Shown: one piece after another, positions 9,901 through 19,612 of the stretch | How positions within the stretch are numbered: position 1 is the first letter of the stretch | Layout of the letters: each line of letters opens with the position of its first letter | Assembly (NCBI RefSeq): GCF_030814995.1 | Contig: NZ_JAUSVX010000015.1 | Location: forward strand, 168,291 to 232,290 | Length of the DNA stretch: 64,000 bases | Reading direction: 5' to 3' | Source of the DNA: Labrys wisconsinensis | GTDB taxonomy: Bacteria; Pseudomonadota; Alphaproteobacteria; Rhizobiales; Labraceae | Translations under genes and position numbers: made by a program | The notes under the pieces: generated by a model | The model's database searches: none | Seen by the model: the letters and a program-made list of their open reading frames with translations, nothing else | Told to the model about the DNA's origin: nothing

Positions 9901-12900
9901 CGGCTTCCGGACGGCGACGGCGGACCTTGCCTGCAACGCGGGCGAGACGGCGTGTCCGCGCAAGATCTACACCTTCCGGCAGGACCTGGCCTCGGCGGGC
10001 CGGCTGGAGAAGCTGGAGGAGACGACGACGGCCTCGGGCGCGCCGGTGCTGGCGCGGACGCTGGAGACCTGGAGCGTCAGGACCACGGCGGGCCTGAAGG
10101 CGAACTGGCCGCCGACATCCGGCACGGTGCCCGCGCTGACCTTGCCGTATACGGCGCTGAACACGGGCAGCGAGAAGCAGGCGTTGTTCTACCAGACGGT
10201 CACGACCGGCGGTGGGGGAGGCTCCCTTGGTGGGCCCCCGCAGACCACGACTATCACGACCGCCCGTCGGACGACGTCGACCCGCGTCTATGACGCCTAT
10301 GGCAACGTGACGGGTCTGACGGAGACCGGGGACGCGGACGTCACGGGGGGCGAGCGCTACACGCTGACCGCCTTCACGCCGAACCCGGAGGCCTACATCG
10401 TGTCGGCGCCGAACCGGGTGCGGACCTATGCCGGGACCTCGAGCGCGGGCCCGCTGCTGGCCGACCAGGTGATCTACTACGATGGCAGCACGACGCTGGG
10501 TGCGGTGCCCTCGAAGGGGGACGTGACGCAGACCGGCCGGCGGCCGCAGGCCTCTGGCAGCTGGTACCTGGCCAAGGCCGAGTACGACGGCTACGGCAAC
10601 AAGACGGCTGTCATCGACGAGGTCGGCAACCGGACGGAGACGGTCTACGACACGGGCACGCACCTGCTGCCGGTGGAGGTGCGCAACGCCAAGGCCCAGA
10701 GCGTGGTCACGACCTACGACCCGGGATGCCAGAAGCCGCTGACGGTGACGGACCTGAATGGGCAGGTGACGGCGTTCACCTATGACGCGTTGTGCCGGCT
10801 GACCGAGAAGAAGCCGCCGCTGAACGCCTTCGAGCGTTACACCTATTACAATGTCGGCAACCCGGCGACGCAGTATGTCGACGTGCGCAGGCCGGGCCCG
10901 ACCGGGACGGCGACGATCTACACCAAGACCTACCTGGACGGCTTCGGTCGGACCTGGAAGGTGCTGGCGCAGGGGCCCGACACGGCCCGTGTGATCACCA
11001 CGCTGACCGACTACACCGCGCGGGGCAGCGTGGCGCGGGTGAGTCGGCCGTTCTACTCCGGCGAGACGGCGCAATATACCAGCACGGCCTATGACGCGCT
11101 GGACCGTCCGGTTGTCGTGACCAACCCGGACGGCAGCGCCGCGAGCGTCGCCTATGGCGCCTCCAGCCTGACCGCGCTCTCCGGCTTCCTGACGGTGACG
11201 ACGACGGACGAGCTGGGCCGGCGCAGCATCGTGCACACCGACGCCTTCGGGCGGACCGTGCGCCAGACGCGGTTCCTGGGCACGAGCGAGGTCAACCGCT
11301 CGATGGTCTACGACGCGGCTGGCCGGCTGACGCAGCTGACCGACCCGGCGGGCAACCAGTGGACCAACACCTTCGACAACATGGGCCGGCGCACCCAGGT
11401 GCAGGACCCGGACCTCGGCACCTGGACCTATGCCTATGACGGGGCGGGCAACCTGACCCGTCAGACCGATGCCAAGGGCCAGCAGGTGGCGTTCCTGTAC
11501 GATCCGCTCAACCGGGTGCGCAGCAAGATCGCACGCGCCGAGCTGCCGGTGAACGACCCGGGGCGGGACACCACCACCTACGCCTATGACGAGGGGCGGA
11601 GCGGCTTCTTCAACGTCGGCAAGATGACGACCAGCACCAACGCGGCGGCGACGCTGACGGCGGACTATGACGTGCTGGGCCGGGAGGTGAAGAAGACGCT
11701 TGTCGTCGACGGGCAGAGCTACATCACCACCACGGCCTACGACACCGGCTCGCGGGTGCTGTGGCGGGGCCTGCCGGACGGGACGACGGTGGGCACCGCC
11801 TCCTCACCGATGACCTACGACCCGGCCGGCCGGCTGGTGTCGGTGCCCGGTCTCGTCACCGGCACGACCTATGACGCAGCCGGCCAGCCCCTGGTGACGA
11901 GCTATGCCAGCGGGGTGGTGTCGACGGCGACCTACGACCCGACCCGCGGCTGGCTGAGCCAGTTGACGCACCAGCAGGGGAGCGGCGGCACGGCGCTGCT
12001 GTCGCTGAGCTACACGCGGGCCTTGACCGGCCGGATCGAGGCGGTGACGGACCAGCTGAACGCCTCGTCCGCCGACAACTGGACCTACACCTATGACGAC
12101 CTCGACCAGCTGAAGCGGGCGGCGAACGCCGGCAACAGCGCCTACAACGAGGCCTATGCCTACGACCTCGCCGGCAACCTGACGTCCAAGACCGGGGTGG
12201 GGAGCTACACCTACCCGGCGCAGGGCCCGGCGGCGGTGCAGCCGCACGCGGTGACGACGGCGGGCAACTATGCCTTCAGCTACGATCTCAACGGCAACAT
12301 GCTGCAGAGCCAGCTGAGCGGGGTGCTCAACCGGGAGCTGACCTGGGACGGGGAGAACCGTCCGATCCTGGTGAAGAATTACTCCACGGCCGGGGCGCTG
12401 ACGCTGACGTCGAGCTTCGTGCACGGGCCGGACGGGACGCGGCTGAAGAAGATCGTCAAGGCCAACCCGCGCGGCTGCTCGCTGGCGGCGAGCCAGCAGC
12501 CGGAGGAGACGACGCTCTACGTGTTCGGGGACGAGCGGGTGAGCTACGCCGCCAACACCAACAGCTGCGTGCCGACGACGCCGACCTGGATCACCTATCC
12601 GACGCCGGAGACCAAGCGCGAGGCGGTGCCGGGGCTGGCGGTGCAGAGCTACACCTTGCTCAAGGATCACCTCGGCTCGCAGCGCATCGTGGCGGACGGC
12701 ACCGGCACCCCCGCCACCAGCTCCAGCTATGGCCCGTTCGGGTTCCAGCGGGCCGGGCTGACGGCGCCGGCCAACGCCACGCGCGAGAGCAAGGCGTTCA
12801 TCGGCGAGCGCCAGGACGAGACCGGCCTCATCTACCTCAACGCCCGCTACTATGACCCCCGCATCGCCCGCTTCGTCTCCCCGGACTGGTGGGATCCCAC

Positions 12901-13579
12901 TCAGGACGGGGTGGGCACCAACCGATACGCATACGCGGACAACAACCCGGTCAATGTGAGGGATCCGAGCGGACATTGCGATTGCAACGGCGAGAGATCA
13001 CCTGTCGGCCTCCTGCTTGAGGTTGCGCTACGGCTACGGGTGTCAATCATCGCACCAGAGCTCGACAAGCGGATCGCGGTTCCAGCCCCCGATCCAATGG
13101 ATGTTCTAGAGAGCCGAGTCTATTCAGGGCCTGGCAGTTTTGGGGACTGGGGACAGAAAGGTGCCCATGCCCATGCTCCTGGCTATCGTGGGAAAGGGGA
13201 TGTCGAAGTCGGTATAAGTATCGGTCCAAACGGTGATATCGAGTTATCGCCAGTCAAAGGTGTATCTAAGCCGGGGAAAGATTTTGACGCGGCCGCCGCC
13301 ACTGTAAAAGATAAGCTCGGTACGTTAAGTGGTCTCAAAGGTTTGCGTGATCAAGTTGAGGGGTTCCTCGGCAGTGACAAGATTGGTAGTTATAGAGATA
13401 GGGACCGAATACGTCGGGATATGGAGGCGATGAAGAGGGCGCTTGATGAGAAGATAAAAAATGCCGAAGAAGCCTCAAAACGAAAAGAAGATTCCAAGAA
13501 AGATAATAATAAAAAAGATAATTCTGGAAATGAAGGTGGAAAGGACGACAAAAATGACAAAAATGGTAAGAATAAATGA
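6977..13579 (+). CDS. SpvB/FG-GAP/RHS polymorphic toxin with variable C-terminal tip
   Basis: A 2200-residue predicted exported protein. Order: signal-peptide-like N-terminus (1-36); Pro/Ala/Thr-rich linker to about 155; SpvB-like domain (about 160-430); seven DxDGDG-type calcium-binding FG-GAP repeats (about 520-885); a TcdB-middle-like segment from about 905; many YD repeats (about 1100-1880); and an RHS-associated core with [17 protein letters not shown] ending at DPSGH near residue 1998. The roughly 200 residues after this point are unrelated, AT-rich in codon use and end in a Lys/Asp/Asn-rich tail. That is the architecture of polymorphic toxins, in which the YD shell encloses a C-terminal toxin that varies between strains. 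I recognise no toxin family in the tip; a conserved-looking patch [19 protein letters not shown] lies near 2058-2076. The stop overlaps the next gene by 4 bases. Host target and export route are unknown. Confidence 0.88.
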   Translation: MTEGFGAVRVRAGVVLSCAAAVAAWLGSWAAPAVAASVQAASVPSLRGGPVGLALPPLPAPGPIAGAPRASVTGPVRLMAQADPSVPEASIPPATPGDPASSDPSSPSAQTPTPSEDTPSTTDTAQPAEEQETAPAAAVAAAAEAGGGDVTDPGAALAAASGMRSKIQPAPSNGSFTQRIPLAVPAFRGIEPNLGLVYDSNAGARAGGWWAGFAGVGMRVSGLSDITRITHGGGTPRFDDALDVFALDGDELVACTADMTSPACTTGTTGTGVTTYATRVESFARIKRTVDGASGASTWTVTGLDGTVSTYASVSTSGWGGVADADLPKLATQARWLLQSVADTHGNRVDYAYACTTLPVCWPTSIQYVNNGEVAPVATITFNRETAPASAVLILANGGVMAPAANGTIPSTEKSLSKLDQRLTSVDVQFGGTRMRAYDLAYEQSPATGLSRLITVTPYGKDASFTGGHVTGGTSLPPTKLAYQGSAPALTAPRALPFSISNYRDYPPRAGQPYADFLGLGDLDGDQKLKPYTQLVEPPDEPNCDSSGHDCYYAPARCTPSFTAPYTCLTVTREDCGDRGMMKTVTSVGISPSADVDGDGRPNLLYSMAESVSGCGSGESVKRTIGIDGLSATGTNENDPLTVAGFPDIDGDGKQEIVFTDGKVLSNSPGIAGVTIPVNLRTSGPAGFSVRYFFADINGDGRTDVLTMGPATATGADGAPQTQLTYALSTGTGYSPQRVQYVPALWVSSGQLDFRSLGVIQGDFNGDGRADFLSLYKTASTDTTATYDVRVLLSTGNGFVVQTWASGIVLPASGPRDLTALFSPGVRRGDFNGNGRDDIIIRRDDQHAILLLSTGSSFNAVPIETPRIFSVLDIDGDGRDELAPGVIRRLNQLDSDGTYISLAGPFPDLLTSVTGPLGGKTTIAYQPSSGVVHGPMPGILQVVKSVTLSDGRSSPSTTSYSFAGGLYNASERRFLGFRTATADLACNAGETACPRKIYTFRQDLASAGRLEKLEETTTASGAPVLARTLETWSVRTTAGLKANWPPTSGTVPALTLPYTALNTGSEKQALFYQTVTTGGGGGSLGGPPQTTTITTARRTTSTRVYDAYGNVTGLTETGDADVTGGERYTLTAFTPNPEAYIVSAPNRVRTYAGTSSAGPLLADQVIYYDGSTTLGAVPSKGDVTQTGRRPQASGSWYLAKAEYDGYGNKTAVIDEVGNRTETVYDTGTHLLPVEVRNAKAQSVVTTYDPGCQKPLTVTDLNGQVTAFTYDALCRLTEKKPPLNAFERYTYYNVGNPATQYVDVRRPGPTGTATIYTKTYLDGFGRTWKVLAQGPDTARVITTLTDYTARGSVARVSRPFYSGETAQYTSTAYDALDRPVVVTNPDGSAASVAYGASSLTALSGFLTVTTTDELGRRSIVHTDAFGRTVRQTRFLGTSEVNRSMVYDAAGRLTQLTDPAGNQWTNTFDNMGRRTQVQDPDLGTWTYAYDGAGNLTRQTDAKGQQVAFLYDPLNRVRSKIARAELPVNDPGRDTTTYAYDEGRSGFFNVGKMTTSTNAAATLTADYDVLGREVKKTLVVDGQSYITTTAYDTGSRVLWRGLPDGTTVGTASSPMTYDPAGRLVSVPGLVTGTTYDAAGQPLVTSYASGVVSTATYDPTRGWLSQLTHQQGSGGTALLSLSYTRALTGRIEAVTDQLNASSADNWTYTYDDLDQLKRAANAGNSAYNEAYAYDLAGNLTSKTGVGSYTYPAQGPAAVQPHAVTTAGNYAFSYDLNGNMLQSQLSGVLNRELTWDGENRPILVKNYSTAGALTLTSSFVHGPDGTRLKKIVKANPRGCSLAASQQPEETTLYVFGDERVSYAANTNSCVPTTPTWITYPTPETKREAVPGLAVQSYTLLKDHLGSQRIVADGTGTPATSSSYGPFGFQRAGLTAPANATRESKAFIGERQDETGLIYLNARYYDPRIARFVSPDWWDPTQDGVGTNRYAYADNNPVNVRDPSGHCDCNGERSPVGLLLEVALRLRVSIIAPELDKRIAVPAPDPMDVLESRVYSGPGSFGDWGQKGAHAHAPGYRGKGDVEVGISIGPNGDIELSPVKGVSKPGKDFDAAAATVKDKLGTLSGLKGLRDQVEGFLGSDKIGSYRDRDRIRRDMEAMKRALDEKIKNAEEASKRKEDSKKDNNKKDNSGNEGGKDDKNDKNGKNK

Positions 13580-14073
13580 ATAAAACTTCATATATAAGTC
13601 TTATAGACATTGCGAAATCTGGAACTTTTGGTCCAATTGCATTGGGGCAAAATATTTCCGATATCGGCTTTGAGATTCTTGGCCCGCCCCGGTATTGGGG
13701 TTTTGCTCAAGGTCCATACTTTTTGTCGTATATGGGCTTTGGAGATGTGGAAATTAGTTTTGAATCGAAAAACGACGCGGTTGTAGTTCGCTATGCGGAG
13801 CTGCGCGTGCGTAGAGTTAGAGGAGGGATTGCAAGGTTCACAAGGAGTTCAGATGGCAATAAGCTTCAGATAAGCGGGTTAAGTAGACGTGAAGTGACGT
13901 ATGAATCAATGAAAGCTCTGATGGAACAACATTCTGTAAATTATTCTACAATATTTGATAAAAAATTAACAATTGATACATCAGAGGTCATGGATTTCCA
14001 AAATGGTGTGCAATTTTATTTTGGATTAGGTGCGGATAAGGCTCTGGAATTGGTTGCGATGTCGGAGCCATAG
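13576..14073 (+). CDS. Candidate immunity protein for the upstream RHS toxin
   Basis: A 165-residue protein with no signal peptide or membrane segment, so probably cytosolic. No family is recognised. It is called an immunity protein from position and composition. Its ATG overlaps the toxin stop (ATGA), it is on the same strand, and it shares the sudden AT-rich base composition of the toxin tip while everything else nearby is strongly GC-rich. Toxin tip and immunity gene are normally exchanged together, and this is what the composition boundary shows. An alternative is an orphan protein carried with the tip. Confidence 0.7.
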   Translation: MNKTSYISLIDIAKSGTFGPIALGQNISDIGFEILGPPRYWGFAQGPYFLSYMGFGDVEISFESKNDAVVVRYAELRVRRVRGGIARFTRSSDGNKLQISGLSRREVTYESMKALMEQHSVNYSTIFDKKLTIDTSEVMDFQNGVQFYFGLGADKALELVAMSEP

Positions 14074-14117
14074 ATTGCGCGACGAGTGGCGTGCACCCTT
14101 TGGGGGAGACGCGAGAA

Positions 14118-14288
14118 TCAGGGACATTTCAGGGTGAGTGAGATGGACGGCGGTGATGTCGCGGCCTTCCATCTGGGCAAGGTTTCTTCGTACTCCTGCG
14201 GCGAGAGGTAATCGAGCGCCGAGTGGAGACGCTGGCGATTGTAGATCTGTTCGATGAAGCTGCCGATCCGGGTGCGGGCATCGACCCA
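14118..14288 (-). pseudogene. IS3-family transposase (OrfB) C-terminal remnant
   Basis: On the minus strand the last 56 codons of an IS3-type integrase-core transposase are intact, including [20 protein letters not shown], the conserved C-terminal signature of OrfB, and a stop codon. Everything upstream, including the DDE residues, is missing: the homology ends abruptly at 14288-14290 where the end of the RAYT element begins. This is a truncated, non-functional remnant, probably cut by the later insertion. It also marks the toxin locus as a site of repeated mobile-element activity. Confidence 0.8.
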
Positions 14289-14291
14289 GGA

Positions 14292-15135
14292 TTACGGGGA
14301 CAGTTTTGGAGTGCACCTTGTGCTCCGGCTACGTTGAGGCATGGCTCGCATTGCCCGCCTCGTGGTCCCCGGCCTCGCGCATCACGTGACGCAGCGGGGC
14401 AACCGCCGTGAGCGGGTGTTCTTCACCGAAGACGACTACCGGGCCTATCTCGGCCTGCTGAAGGCCTACCTGCCGAAGTCGGGCACTCGCCTGGTGCCTG
14501 ATGCCCAATCATGTGCACCTGCTGGCCGTGCCCGACGGGCAGGATGGCCTGCGGGCCCTGCTCGGCGAAGTGCACCGGCGCTACACTGCAGGGATCAACG
14601 CCCGCAACGGCTGGACCGGCCATCTCTGGCAGGGCCGCTTCGGCTCGGTCGTCATGGACGAGGATCACCTCGTCCATGACGTGCGCTATGTCTGCCTCAA
14701 TCCGGTGCGGGCGAAGCTGGTGACCCGGGCCGAGGACTGGCCGTGGGCGAGCACCCGGGCGCATCTGAGCGGCCGCGACGACGGCCTGACCGACCTGACG
14801 CCGGTGCGCGAGCGGTTCGCGACCTTCGCCGACGTGCTCGACAGCGGGGAGGATCAGGCTGCGGTCGCGGCGCTGCGCCGGAGCGAGAGGACTGGGCGCC
14901 CGCTCGGCTCCGCGGTCTGGCCCGCCGGGCTGGAAGCGACGACGGGGCGCGTCCTGGCCCGACGCAAGCCGGGACCGCGGCCGGAGTCTCGTAATCCGAG
15001 GACCCCGCCCGAGGTGTTGCGGATCCGCATCGGATTGCGGTCCCATGCCCCGCGTGAGGTGGTCCGACCCCGTGCCTTGCGGCGGTAGCGCTTGCCTGCG
15101 GCGCGGGGCTGTGCACTTTTATTGGGACCATTGTT
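14292..15135. mobile_element. RAYT element unit with imperfect terminal inverted repeats
   Basis: The RAYT pseudogene is bracketed by short related sequences in opposite orientation: a GGGGACAG/AGTGCAC segment ending at 14316, and GTGCACTTTT followed by GGGACCA at 15111-15129. Both ends carry GTGCAC on the inside and a GGGACA/GGTCCC-like core outside. The left end abuts the IS3 remnant directly. The boundaries are approximate, since I compared only these two ends by eye. Confidence 0.4.
14341..15088 (+). pseudogene. REP-associated tyrosine transposase (RAYT, Y1_Tnp) with frameshift
   Basis: The N-terminal part (from ATG 14341) reads MARIARLVVPGLAHHVTQRG, typical of IS200-like REP-associated transposases. 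After SGTR near 14490 the homology continues in the +2 frame as WCLMPNHVHLLAVPD, with the HUH-type HVH motif, then VRYVCLNPVRAKLV, which would carry the catalytic tyrosine, and a family-typical tail (GRPLGSAVWPAGLEA). The junction looks like loss of about 8 bases in a GC-rich stretch, because a family member would have roughly two more residues between TR and WCLMPN. As it stands no full-length protein is made. These enzymes mobilise REP palindromes; several REP-like palindromes occur elsewhere in the window. Confidence 0.85.
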
Positions 15136-15346
15136 CCCTTTGTCACTGCAATGCCAAGGCGATGGTATAGAGCTTTGCCAGCTGTCCTCTATGACGCAGG
15201 GGAATATCTTCCCACGGGAGTCTGTAGAATTTGCGAGTCGTGTTTTTGCATCCGGCCGGTGCTGGCTTTTCCGGGCATGGCAAACCGTTAGATGGTGGAT
15301 TATATTCCTATAGTCGTTGCTGGCGCCGTTCTTGCTTGACGATGTG

Positions 15347-15364
15347 GCCCGCGTTCGCGCGGGC
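15347..15364 (+). other. UUCG-capped hairpin upstream of the pyruvyltransferase fusion gene
   Basis: GCCCGCG-TTCG-CGCGGGC is a perfect 7-bp stem with a TTCG tetraloop, a very stable RNA hairpin. It lies in the 459-base stretch between the RAYT pseudogene and the chosen start at 15548. There is no T-run after it, so it may be a 5' leader structure or a weak terminator. Apart from this hairpin and AT-rich tracts around 15300-15315 that could hold a -10 element, I see nothing else in 15089-15547. Confidence 0.45.
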
Positions 15365-15547
15365 TTGTCACGATCCGGGCGGAGCCATGCCCGGCCGGTG
15401 ACGCGTTGCGGCGCGGGTCGGTCCCGTGGCCGCGATCCTCTCTGCCCACGCGCGGCGGCAGGTCCGGTGTCCGCGCCCATCATGCCCCAGGGAGAAATGC
15501 CGCCTGCCTTGCCCATTCCTGGGCCGACTGGACGTTCGGAGATTTGG

Positions 15548-18010
15548 ATGACACTGCCGCAATCGCTCAACAATGAATATTTCCGCCTTTTTCGAAGCAG
15601 GGATTTGGTGCCGGGCGTCTGGAAGTCGCAGCTGCGCGAGGCCGCGGAGGGCGTCTCGAGCCGGTCGGGCGCCCCGCGGTTCCGGGTGTTCAACCCGACG
15701 CTGGTCGCGATCGACAACGGCTATGCCATGGCCTATCGGGTCGTGGACGAGCACAGCAACATCCGGCGCCTGGCGACGTGCCGGCTGTCGAAAGCCCTGA
15801 AGATCGTCAAGAACACCATCACGCCGCTGTCCGATGTCGTCGACTTCGCCGGCAAGGGCGAGCTCAACGAGCGGGCCCTGACCTGGCATGCGGACCCGCG
15901 CTATTTCCGCCTCGGCGGCAAGGTCTATCTCCTGTGGAACGACGGCGCCAACAAGCCGGAGAACCACCAGTTCCTGCAGGAAATGTCCGAGGACGGCCTG
16001 CGCCCGGTCGGCCCGGCGCGCGAGGTGGTCACCGACCTGGAGCGCCGCTCGGTCGAGAAGAACTGGATGTTCTTCGAGAACGACAAAGGTGTCTGGGCGA
16101 TCTACGCGATCGCGCCGCACCAGGTGCTGTCGGTCGATCTGAGCGACCCGGACGTGGTCATGTGCCGCAAGGCCTCCGAGAGCCCCTGGGACAGCGAGTA
16201 CAATCAGTTCTACGGCGTGCTGCGCGGCAGCGCCCAGCCGATCCGCGAGGGCGACGGCTTCCTGACCATCGCCCATTCCAGCTACAAGACCACCAAGGGC
16301 CGCGTCTACCAGGCCTGTTTCTATCGTTTCGAGGCGCAGGCGCCGTTCCGCGTCACCGAGGCCTCGCGGCGCCCGTTTGCGGTGCCCAACCCGATCGGCG
16401 CCCATTTCGACATGCCGCGTCTCAACCAGGAGGTGCACCAGGTCGTCTATCCCTGCGGGCTGGTGCAGGCGGAGGACGATCTCCTCATCGCCTTCGGCAT
16501 CAACGACGAGGTCTGCGCCATCGCCAAGGTGGCCCTGAGCGAGGTGCGCCGCAGCATCGCGCCGCTGGGCGAGGCCGCGATGGAGCCGGGGGCTGCACCG
16601 ACGGCGGAGCCGCCGGGCGAGGACGGCCGGCCGACCCTGCCGGTGTTCTGGTGGAACGCCGCCGGCAAGAAGTTCGACGGCCAGTTCGGCAACCGCACCT
16701 TCAAGACCGGCAATTTCGGCGATATCGCCGCGGCCGAGGTGGTCGCCCGGCTCACCGGCGCGGGCATCCGCGCCCCGGGCAAGGACAAGCGCAAGATCAT
16801 CTCGATCGGCTCGGTGCTGCACACGGCCAGGGACGGCGACATCGTCTGGGGCTGCGGCGCCAAGGGCACCAAGATGGAGCTCGACCCCTCGGTCAAGACC
16901 TTGCAGGTCCATGCCTGCCGCGGGCCGCTGACCCTGGCGGTGCTGCTGCGCGCCGGCATCGACACCACGAGGATCAAGCATTTCTTCGATCCCGGCTGCC
17001 TGGTGCCGCGGATCTATGCCAAGGAGATCGCGGCCTGGAGGGCCTCGGACCACTACCGGCCCGGCGGGCTGCGCATCGTGCCGCACTACCGCGACGACCT
17101 CCTGTTCCGGCGCGAATACCCGGAATATTCCGACCAGTTCGTCTCGGTCGACTGCACCCCGCTGGAGATGGTCGAAGCCCTGCTCGGCGCCGACAAGGTG
17201 GTGTCGAGCTCGCTGCACGGCATCATCTTTGCCGAGGCCCTCGGCATCCCGGCCTGCTGGCACGCGCCGATGGGCGGCGAGGACGAGCTGAAATTCTACG
17301 ACTACTACTACGGCACCGGCCGTTTCGTGGTGAAGCGCTTCGAGACCCTGCACGATGCGCTCCAGGCCGAGCCCATGGCGCTGCCGGTCTTCGACTTCGA
17401 CGCCTATATCGCCACCTTCCCACACAAGTCGATCATGATGCTGGCGGATGGTAAGCCGGCTACTGATCATGCCGAGTCCGATCGTCCCGAGAGCGCCGGG
17501 CATGCCGATGGCGCCCCCAGGCCGCGGGTCGACGGCAAGCCGGCTTCGGATCCGCCCGCCGCGGGCGTGCCCGCCGCCGTCGAGCTCGACGGCGTCCGGC
17601 ACGACCTCGAATTCGAGAACTTCCTGCCGGCCCTGCCGGAGGGCACCTGGGCCTTCGGCAAGGAATCGGCGATCCGGACCTGCATTCCCGACACCAGGCC
17701 GGGGCAGCGCATCCTGGTGAAGCTGAAGCTGCAGCCGTTCAACTCGGACCAGTTCAAGCGTCCGCAGAGCGTGCGCGTCATGCTGAACGGCACCTATGCC
17801 GCGACGGCCGACTGGTCGAAGGGCGAGGAGGACGAATTGGACCTGCGCCTGCCGCTGGAGGCCTCGGGCGCGCGGACGCAGGTCGCGCTGTCGTTCCAGG
17901 CGCGCAACGTCCGCACGCCCTGGTCCCTGGCGGAGCGGTCCCACCCCTTCGCCAAGCACCAGATCACCTTCTGCATCAAGGACCTGGCCCTGGTGCCGGT
18001 CAAGGAGTGA
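15548..18010 (+). CDS. Three-part protein: beta-propeller (GH130/GH43-like) + polysaccharide pyruvyltransferase + C-terminal sandwich domain
   Basis: An 820-residue protein with no signal peptide. Residues about 45-335 resemble five-bladed propeller glycosidase-like proteins (RVFNPTLVAIDNGYAMAYR, VEKNWMFFENDKGVWAIYAI, VYPCGLVQAEDDLLIAFGIND). Residues about 365-625 match the polysaccharide pyruvyltransferase fold (SIGSVLH, DIVWGCGAKG, VHACRGPLTLAVLLRAGI, VVSSSLHGIIFAEALGIP). After a Pro/Asp-rich linker, residues about 670-820 form a beta-rich domain that may bind carbohydrate. ATG 15548 is preceded by GGAG six bases upstream; earlier in-frame ATGs back to 15317 give only low-complexity Arg-rich sequence. 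The inferred role is synthesis or decoration of a surface polysaccharide. No other glycan genes are adjacent, so the partner pathway is unknown. Confidence 0.78.
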   Translation: MTLPQSLNNEYFRLFRSRDLVPGVWKSQLREAAEGVSSRSGAPRFRVFNPTLVAIDNGYAMAYRVVDEHSNIRRLATCRLSKALKIVKNTITPLSDVVDFAGKGELNERALTWHADPRYFRLGGKVYLLWNDGANKPENHQFLQEMSEDGLRPVGPAREVVTDLERRSVEKNWMFFENDKGVWAIYAIAPHQVLSVDLSDPDVVMCRKASESPWDSEYNQFYGVLRGSAQPIREGDGFLTIAHSSYKTTKGRVYQACFYRFEAQAPFRVTEASRRPFAVPNPIGAHFDMPRLNQEVHQVVYPCGLVQAEDDLLIAFGINDEVCAIAKVALSEVRRSIAPLGEAAMEPGAAPTAEPPGEDGRPTLPVFWWNAAGKKFDGQFGNRTFKTGNFGDIAAAEVVARLTGAGIRAPGKDKRKIISIGSVLHTARDGDIVWGCGAKGTKMELDPSVKTLQVHACRGPLTLAVLLRAGIDTTRIKHFFDPGCLVPRIYAKEIAAWRASDHYRPGGLRIVPHYRDDLLFRREYPEYSDQFVSVDCTPLEMVEALLGADKVVSSSLHGIIFAEALGIPACWHAPMGGEDELKFYDYYYGTGRFVVKRFETLHDALQAEPMALPVFDFDAYIATFPHKSIMMLADGKPATDHAESDRPESAGHADGAPRPRVDGKPASDPPAAGVPAAVELDGVRHDLEFENFLPALPEGTWAFGKESAIRTCIPDTRPGQRILVKLKLQPFNSDQFKRPQSVRVMLNGTYAATADWSKGEEDELDLRLPLEASGARTQVALSFQARNVRTPWSLAERSHPFAKHQITFCIKDLALVPVKE

Positions 18011-18047
18011 CGGCTCGCGCCTGACGCCGGGCCCGTCGCACCCGCGC

Positions 18048-18076
18048 CGGCGGGCCGGAGGATCTCCGGTCCGCCG
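18048..18076. terminator. Strong hairpin between convergent genes
   Basis: A 13-bp stem (CGGCGGGCCGGAG pairing with CTCCGGTCCGCCG, one G-T pair) with a 3-base loop, midway between two genes that end toward each other (stops at 18010 and 18091). There is no T-run on either side. It is probably a bidirectional transcription-end structure in GC-rich style. Confidence 0.6.
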
Positions 18077-18090
18077 TGCCGTCAGCCCGG

Positions 18091-19284
18091 TCAGTGGCGC
18101 TTCGACTTGCGCGAACCCTTCTTCTTGCGTGGCTCCGTGTCGGCGCCGCGGCCGGACTTGCGCTTGCCGGTCGGCGGCTCGGGCGCCATGGCCGCCTCCG
18201 CCTCCGCCTCCGCCTCCGCCTCCGCCTGCGGCGCGGCGGCTTCCGGCGCCGGCTGCGCCTCGCCCTCGATCTCCGCCGCCGGCTCCAGCCGCAGGGCGAG
18301 CGCCAGGCCGCGCTGGGCCCCGGGATTTTCCGGGGCGAGCTCGATCGCCCGGCGGAGCAGCCTCAGCGCCTCGCCCGGCTGCTGGAGCTTGACCAGGGTC
18401 AGGCCGAGGTCGACGAGGTGCGGGATATGGTCCGGCCGGTTGTGCAGCGCCTGCCGGAAATGCACCACCGCCTGCACGTATTGCCGGAGGTCGCGATAGC
18501 CGCCGCCGGCCAGCCAATCCGCATCGACGGGCGCGGCCCAGGCCCGCGCCGCGGCGGCGAAGGCCTCCAGCGCCGCCTCCGTTCGGCCGAGCTGCAGCAG
18601 CACCCGCCCGCGCTGCTGCAGCACCCTGGCGTTCTCCGGCTGGTGCGTCCGGGTCCGGTCGAGCAGCGCCAGGGCGTCGTCCGGGGCGCCGCGCCTGGCC
18701 AGCAGCTTGGCGGCGTCGATCACGGCATCCGCCAGGTCCGGCGCCATCTCGGCGGCGGTGAGGAACGCCGTCTCGGCTTCGGGCAGGCGCCCGACGGCGC
18801 CGAGGGCCCGGCCATAGGCGTGGAAGGCCCTGGCGCTGCCGCCCGGCATCGTGGCCAGCGGGGCCAGGACGCCGACGGCCTCCTCGCTGCGCCTGGCGGC
18901 GATCAGCGCCCTGCCGTGCTCGAGCCCGATCTCCGCATGGCCCGGCGCCAGCGCCGCCGCCCTGGCCAGGGCGGCGACCGCCTCGTCGAGGCGCCTCGCC
19001 CGCAGCAGCGCCAGGCCGAGCCGCAGCTGCGCGTCGGCGTCATCCGGCCGTCCGGCCGCGGCGGTGAAGAGGACGTCGAGGTCGTTCGGCCCCGGGCGGT
19101 GCGCCGCAGGCAAGGCCGCGGCGGTGGGGGCGGCACCGTTCACGCCGGCATCGTGGGCCTGCGCCGCCGCGCCGTGCGAATCGAGCCCGGCATCCCCGGC
19201 TGGCAGATGGAGGTCTCCTGCCGGGGGAGCCTCGGCGAGGCCGACATCCCCGGAGCGGGCCTTCTTCGTGCGGGGTCTCTTCAT
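18091..19284 (-). CDS. Tetratricopeptide-repeat protein with Lys/Arg-rich tail
   Basis: A 397-residue protein, starting at ATG 19284 with AGGA upstream. The open frame extends further but without a plausible start context. Between about residues 70 and 320 there are repeated 34-residue TPR units with the usual alanine, glycine and leucine spacing (for example ADAQLRLGLALLRARRLDEA, and IPHLVDLGLTLVKLQQPGEA). The C-terminus has a run of Ala-Glu dipeptides encoded by a hexanucleotide repeat and then a strongly basic tail (GKRKSGRGADTEPRKKKGSR). No catalytic domain is visible. TPRs scaffold protein complexes. Convergence with the pyruvyltransferase fusion suggests no operon link. The partner is unknown. 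Confidence 0.8.
   Translation of the reverse strand: MKRPRTKKARSGDVGLAEAPPAGDLHLPAGDAGLDSHGAAAQAHDAGVNGAAPTAAALPAAHRPGPNDLDVLFTAAAGRPDDADAQLRLGLALLRARRLDEAVAALARAAALAPGHAEIGLEHGRALIAARRSEEAVGVLAPLATMPGGSARAFHAYGRALGAVGRLPEAETAFLTAAEMAPDLADAVIDAAKLLARRGAPDDALALLDRTRTHQPENARVLQQRGRVLLQLGRTEAALEAFAAAARAWAAPVDADWLAGGGYRDLRQYVQAVVHFRQALHNRPDHIPHLVDLGLTLVKLQQPGEALRLLRRAIELAPENPGAQRGLALALRLEPAAEIEGEAQPAPEAAAPQAEAEAEAEAEAAMAPEPPTGKRKSGRGADTEPRKKKGSRKSKRH
18194..18223 (+). repeat. In-frame hexanucleotide repeat (GCCTCC)5 inside the TPR gene
   Basis: Five uninterrupted copies of GCCTCC, followed by GCCTGC. On the minus strand they encode the Ala-Glu dipeptide run near the C-terminus of the TPR protein. 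A change in copy number would keep the reading frame and only alter the length of the acidic run. Confidence 0.7.
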
Positions 19285-19612
19285 GCCAACGATCCTGTCG
19301 CTTGGGTTGGATTGGGTGGTCGGGCAGCGCAGCCACGCCACCGGCGGGAGGAATTCTGTCTCGGCAGCCGTATGCCTCTCGATTCCGGCGGAAAGAATGC
19401 GTCGGGATCGCGCCGGGATTATGGGCCCGATCGGCACGGCCGTCTGCCGGCACGGTTGCGGCGCCGTCGCGCTGCCCGGCCCCCGCAGGCAGCATGCGCC
19501 TCGCCCCAGGCGGAGAGGTCGAATGGACCGACAACCATGCCCCCAGTCTTGACCACGCGTCTGACACGCAAGTGACGTGCCATCGGCGCGGCTCCGCCGC
19601 TTCGACGGCCGC

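Noticed and set aside
13335..13610. A 91-codon minus-strand frame over the toxin tail, rich in Phe/Tyr/Leu/His
   Set aside because: It is the reverse complement of the Lys/Asp-rich tail; the hydrophobic look is a consequence of that composition.
18061..18110. Rho-independent terminator with T-run
   Set aside because: The hairpin at 18048-18076 is strong but has no T-run on either strand, so I call it only a terminator-like hairpin.
15368..18517. A 1049-codon minus-strand open frame opposite the pyruvyltransferase fusion gene
   Set aside because: No domain, low-complexity composition, and the plus strand encodes recognisable folds throughout.
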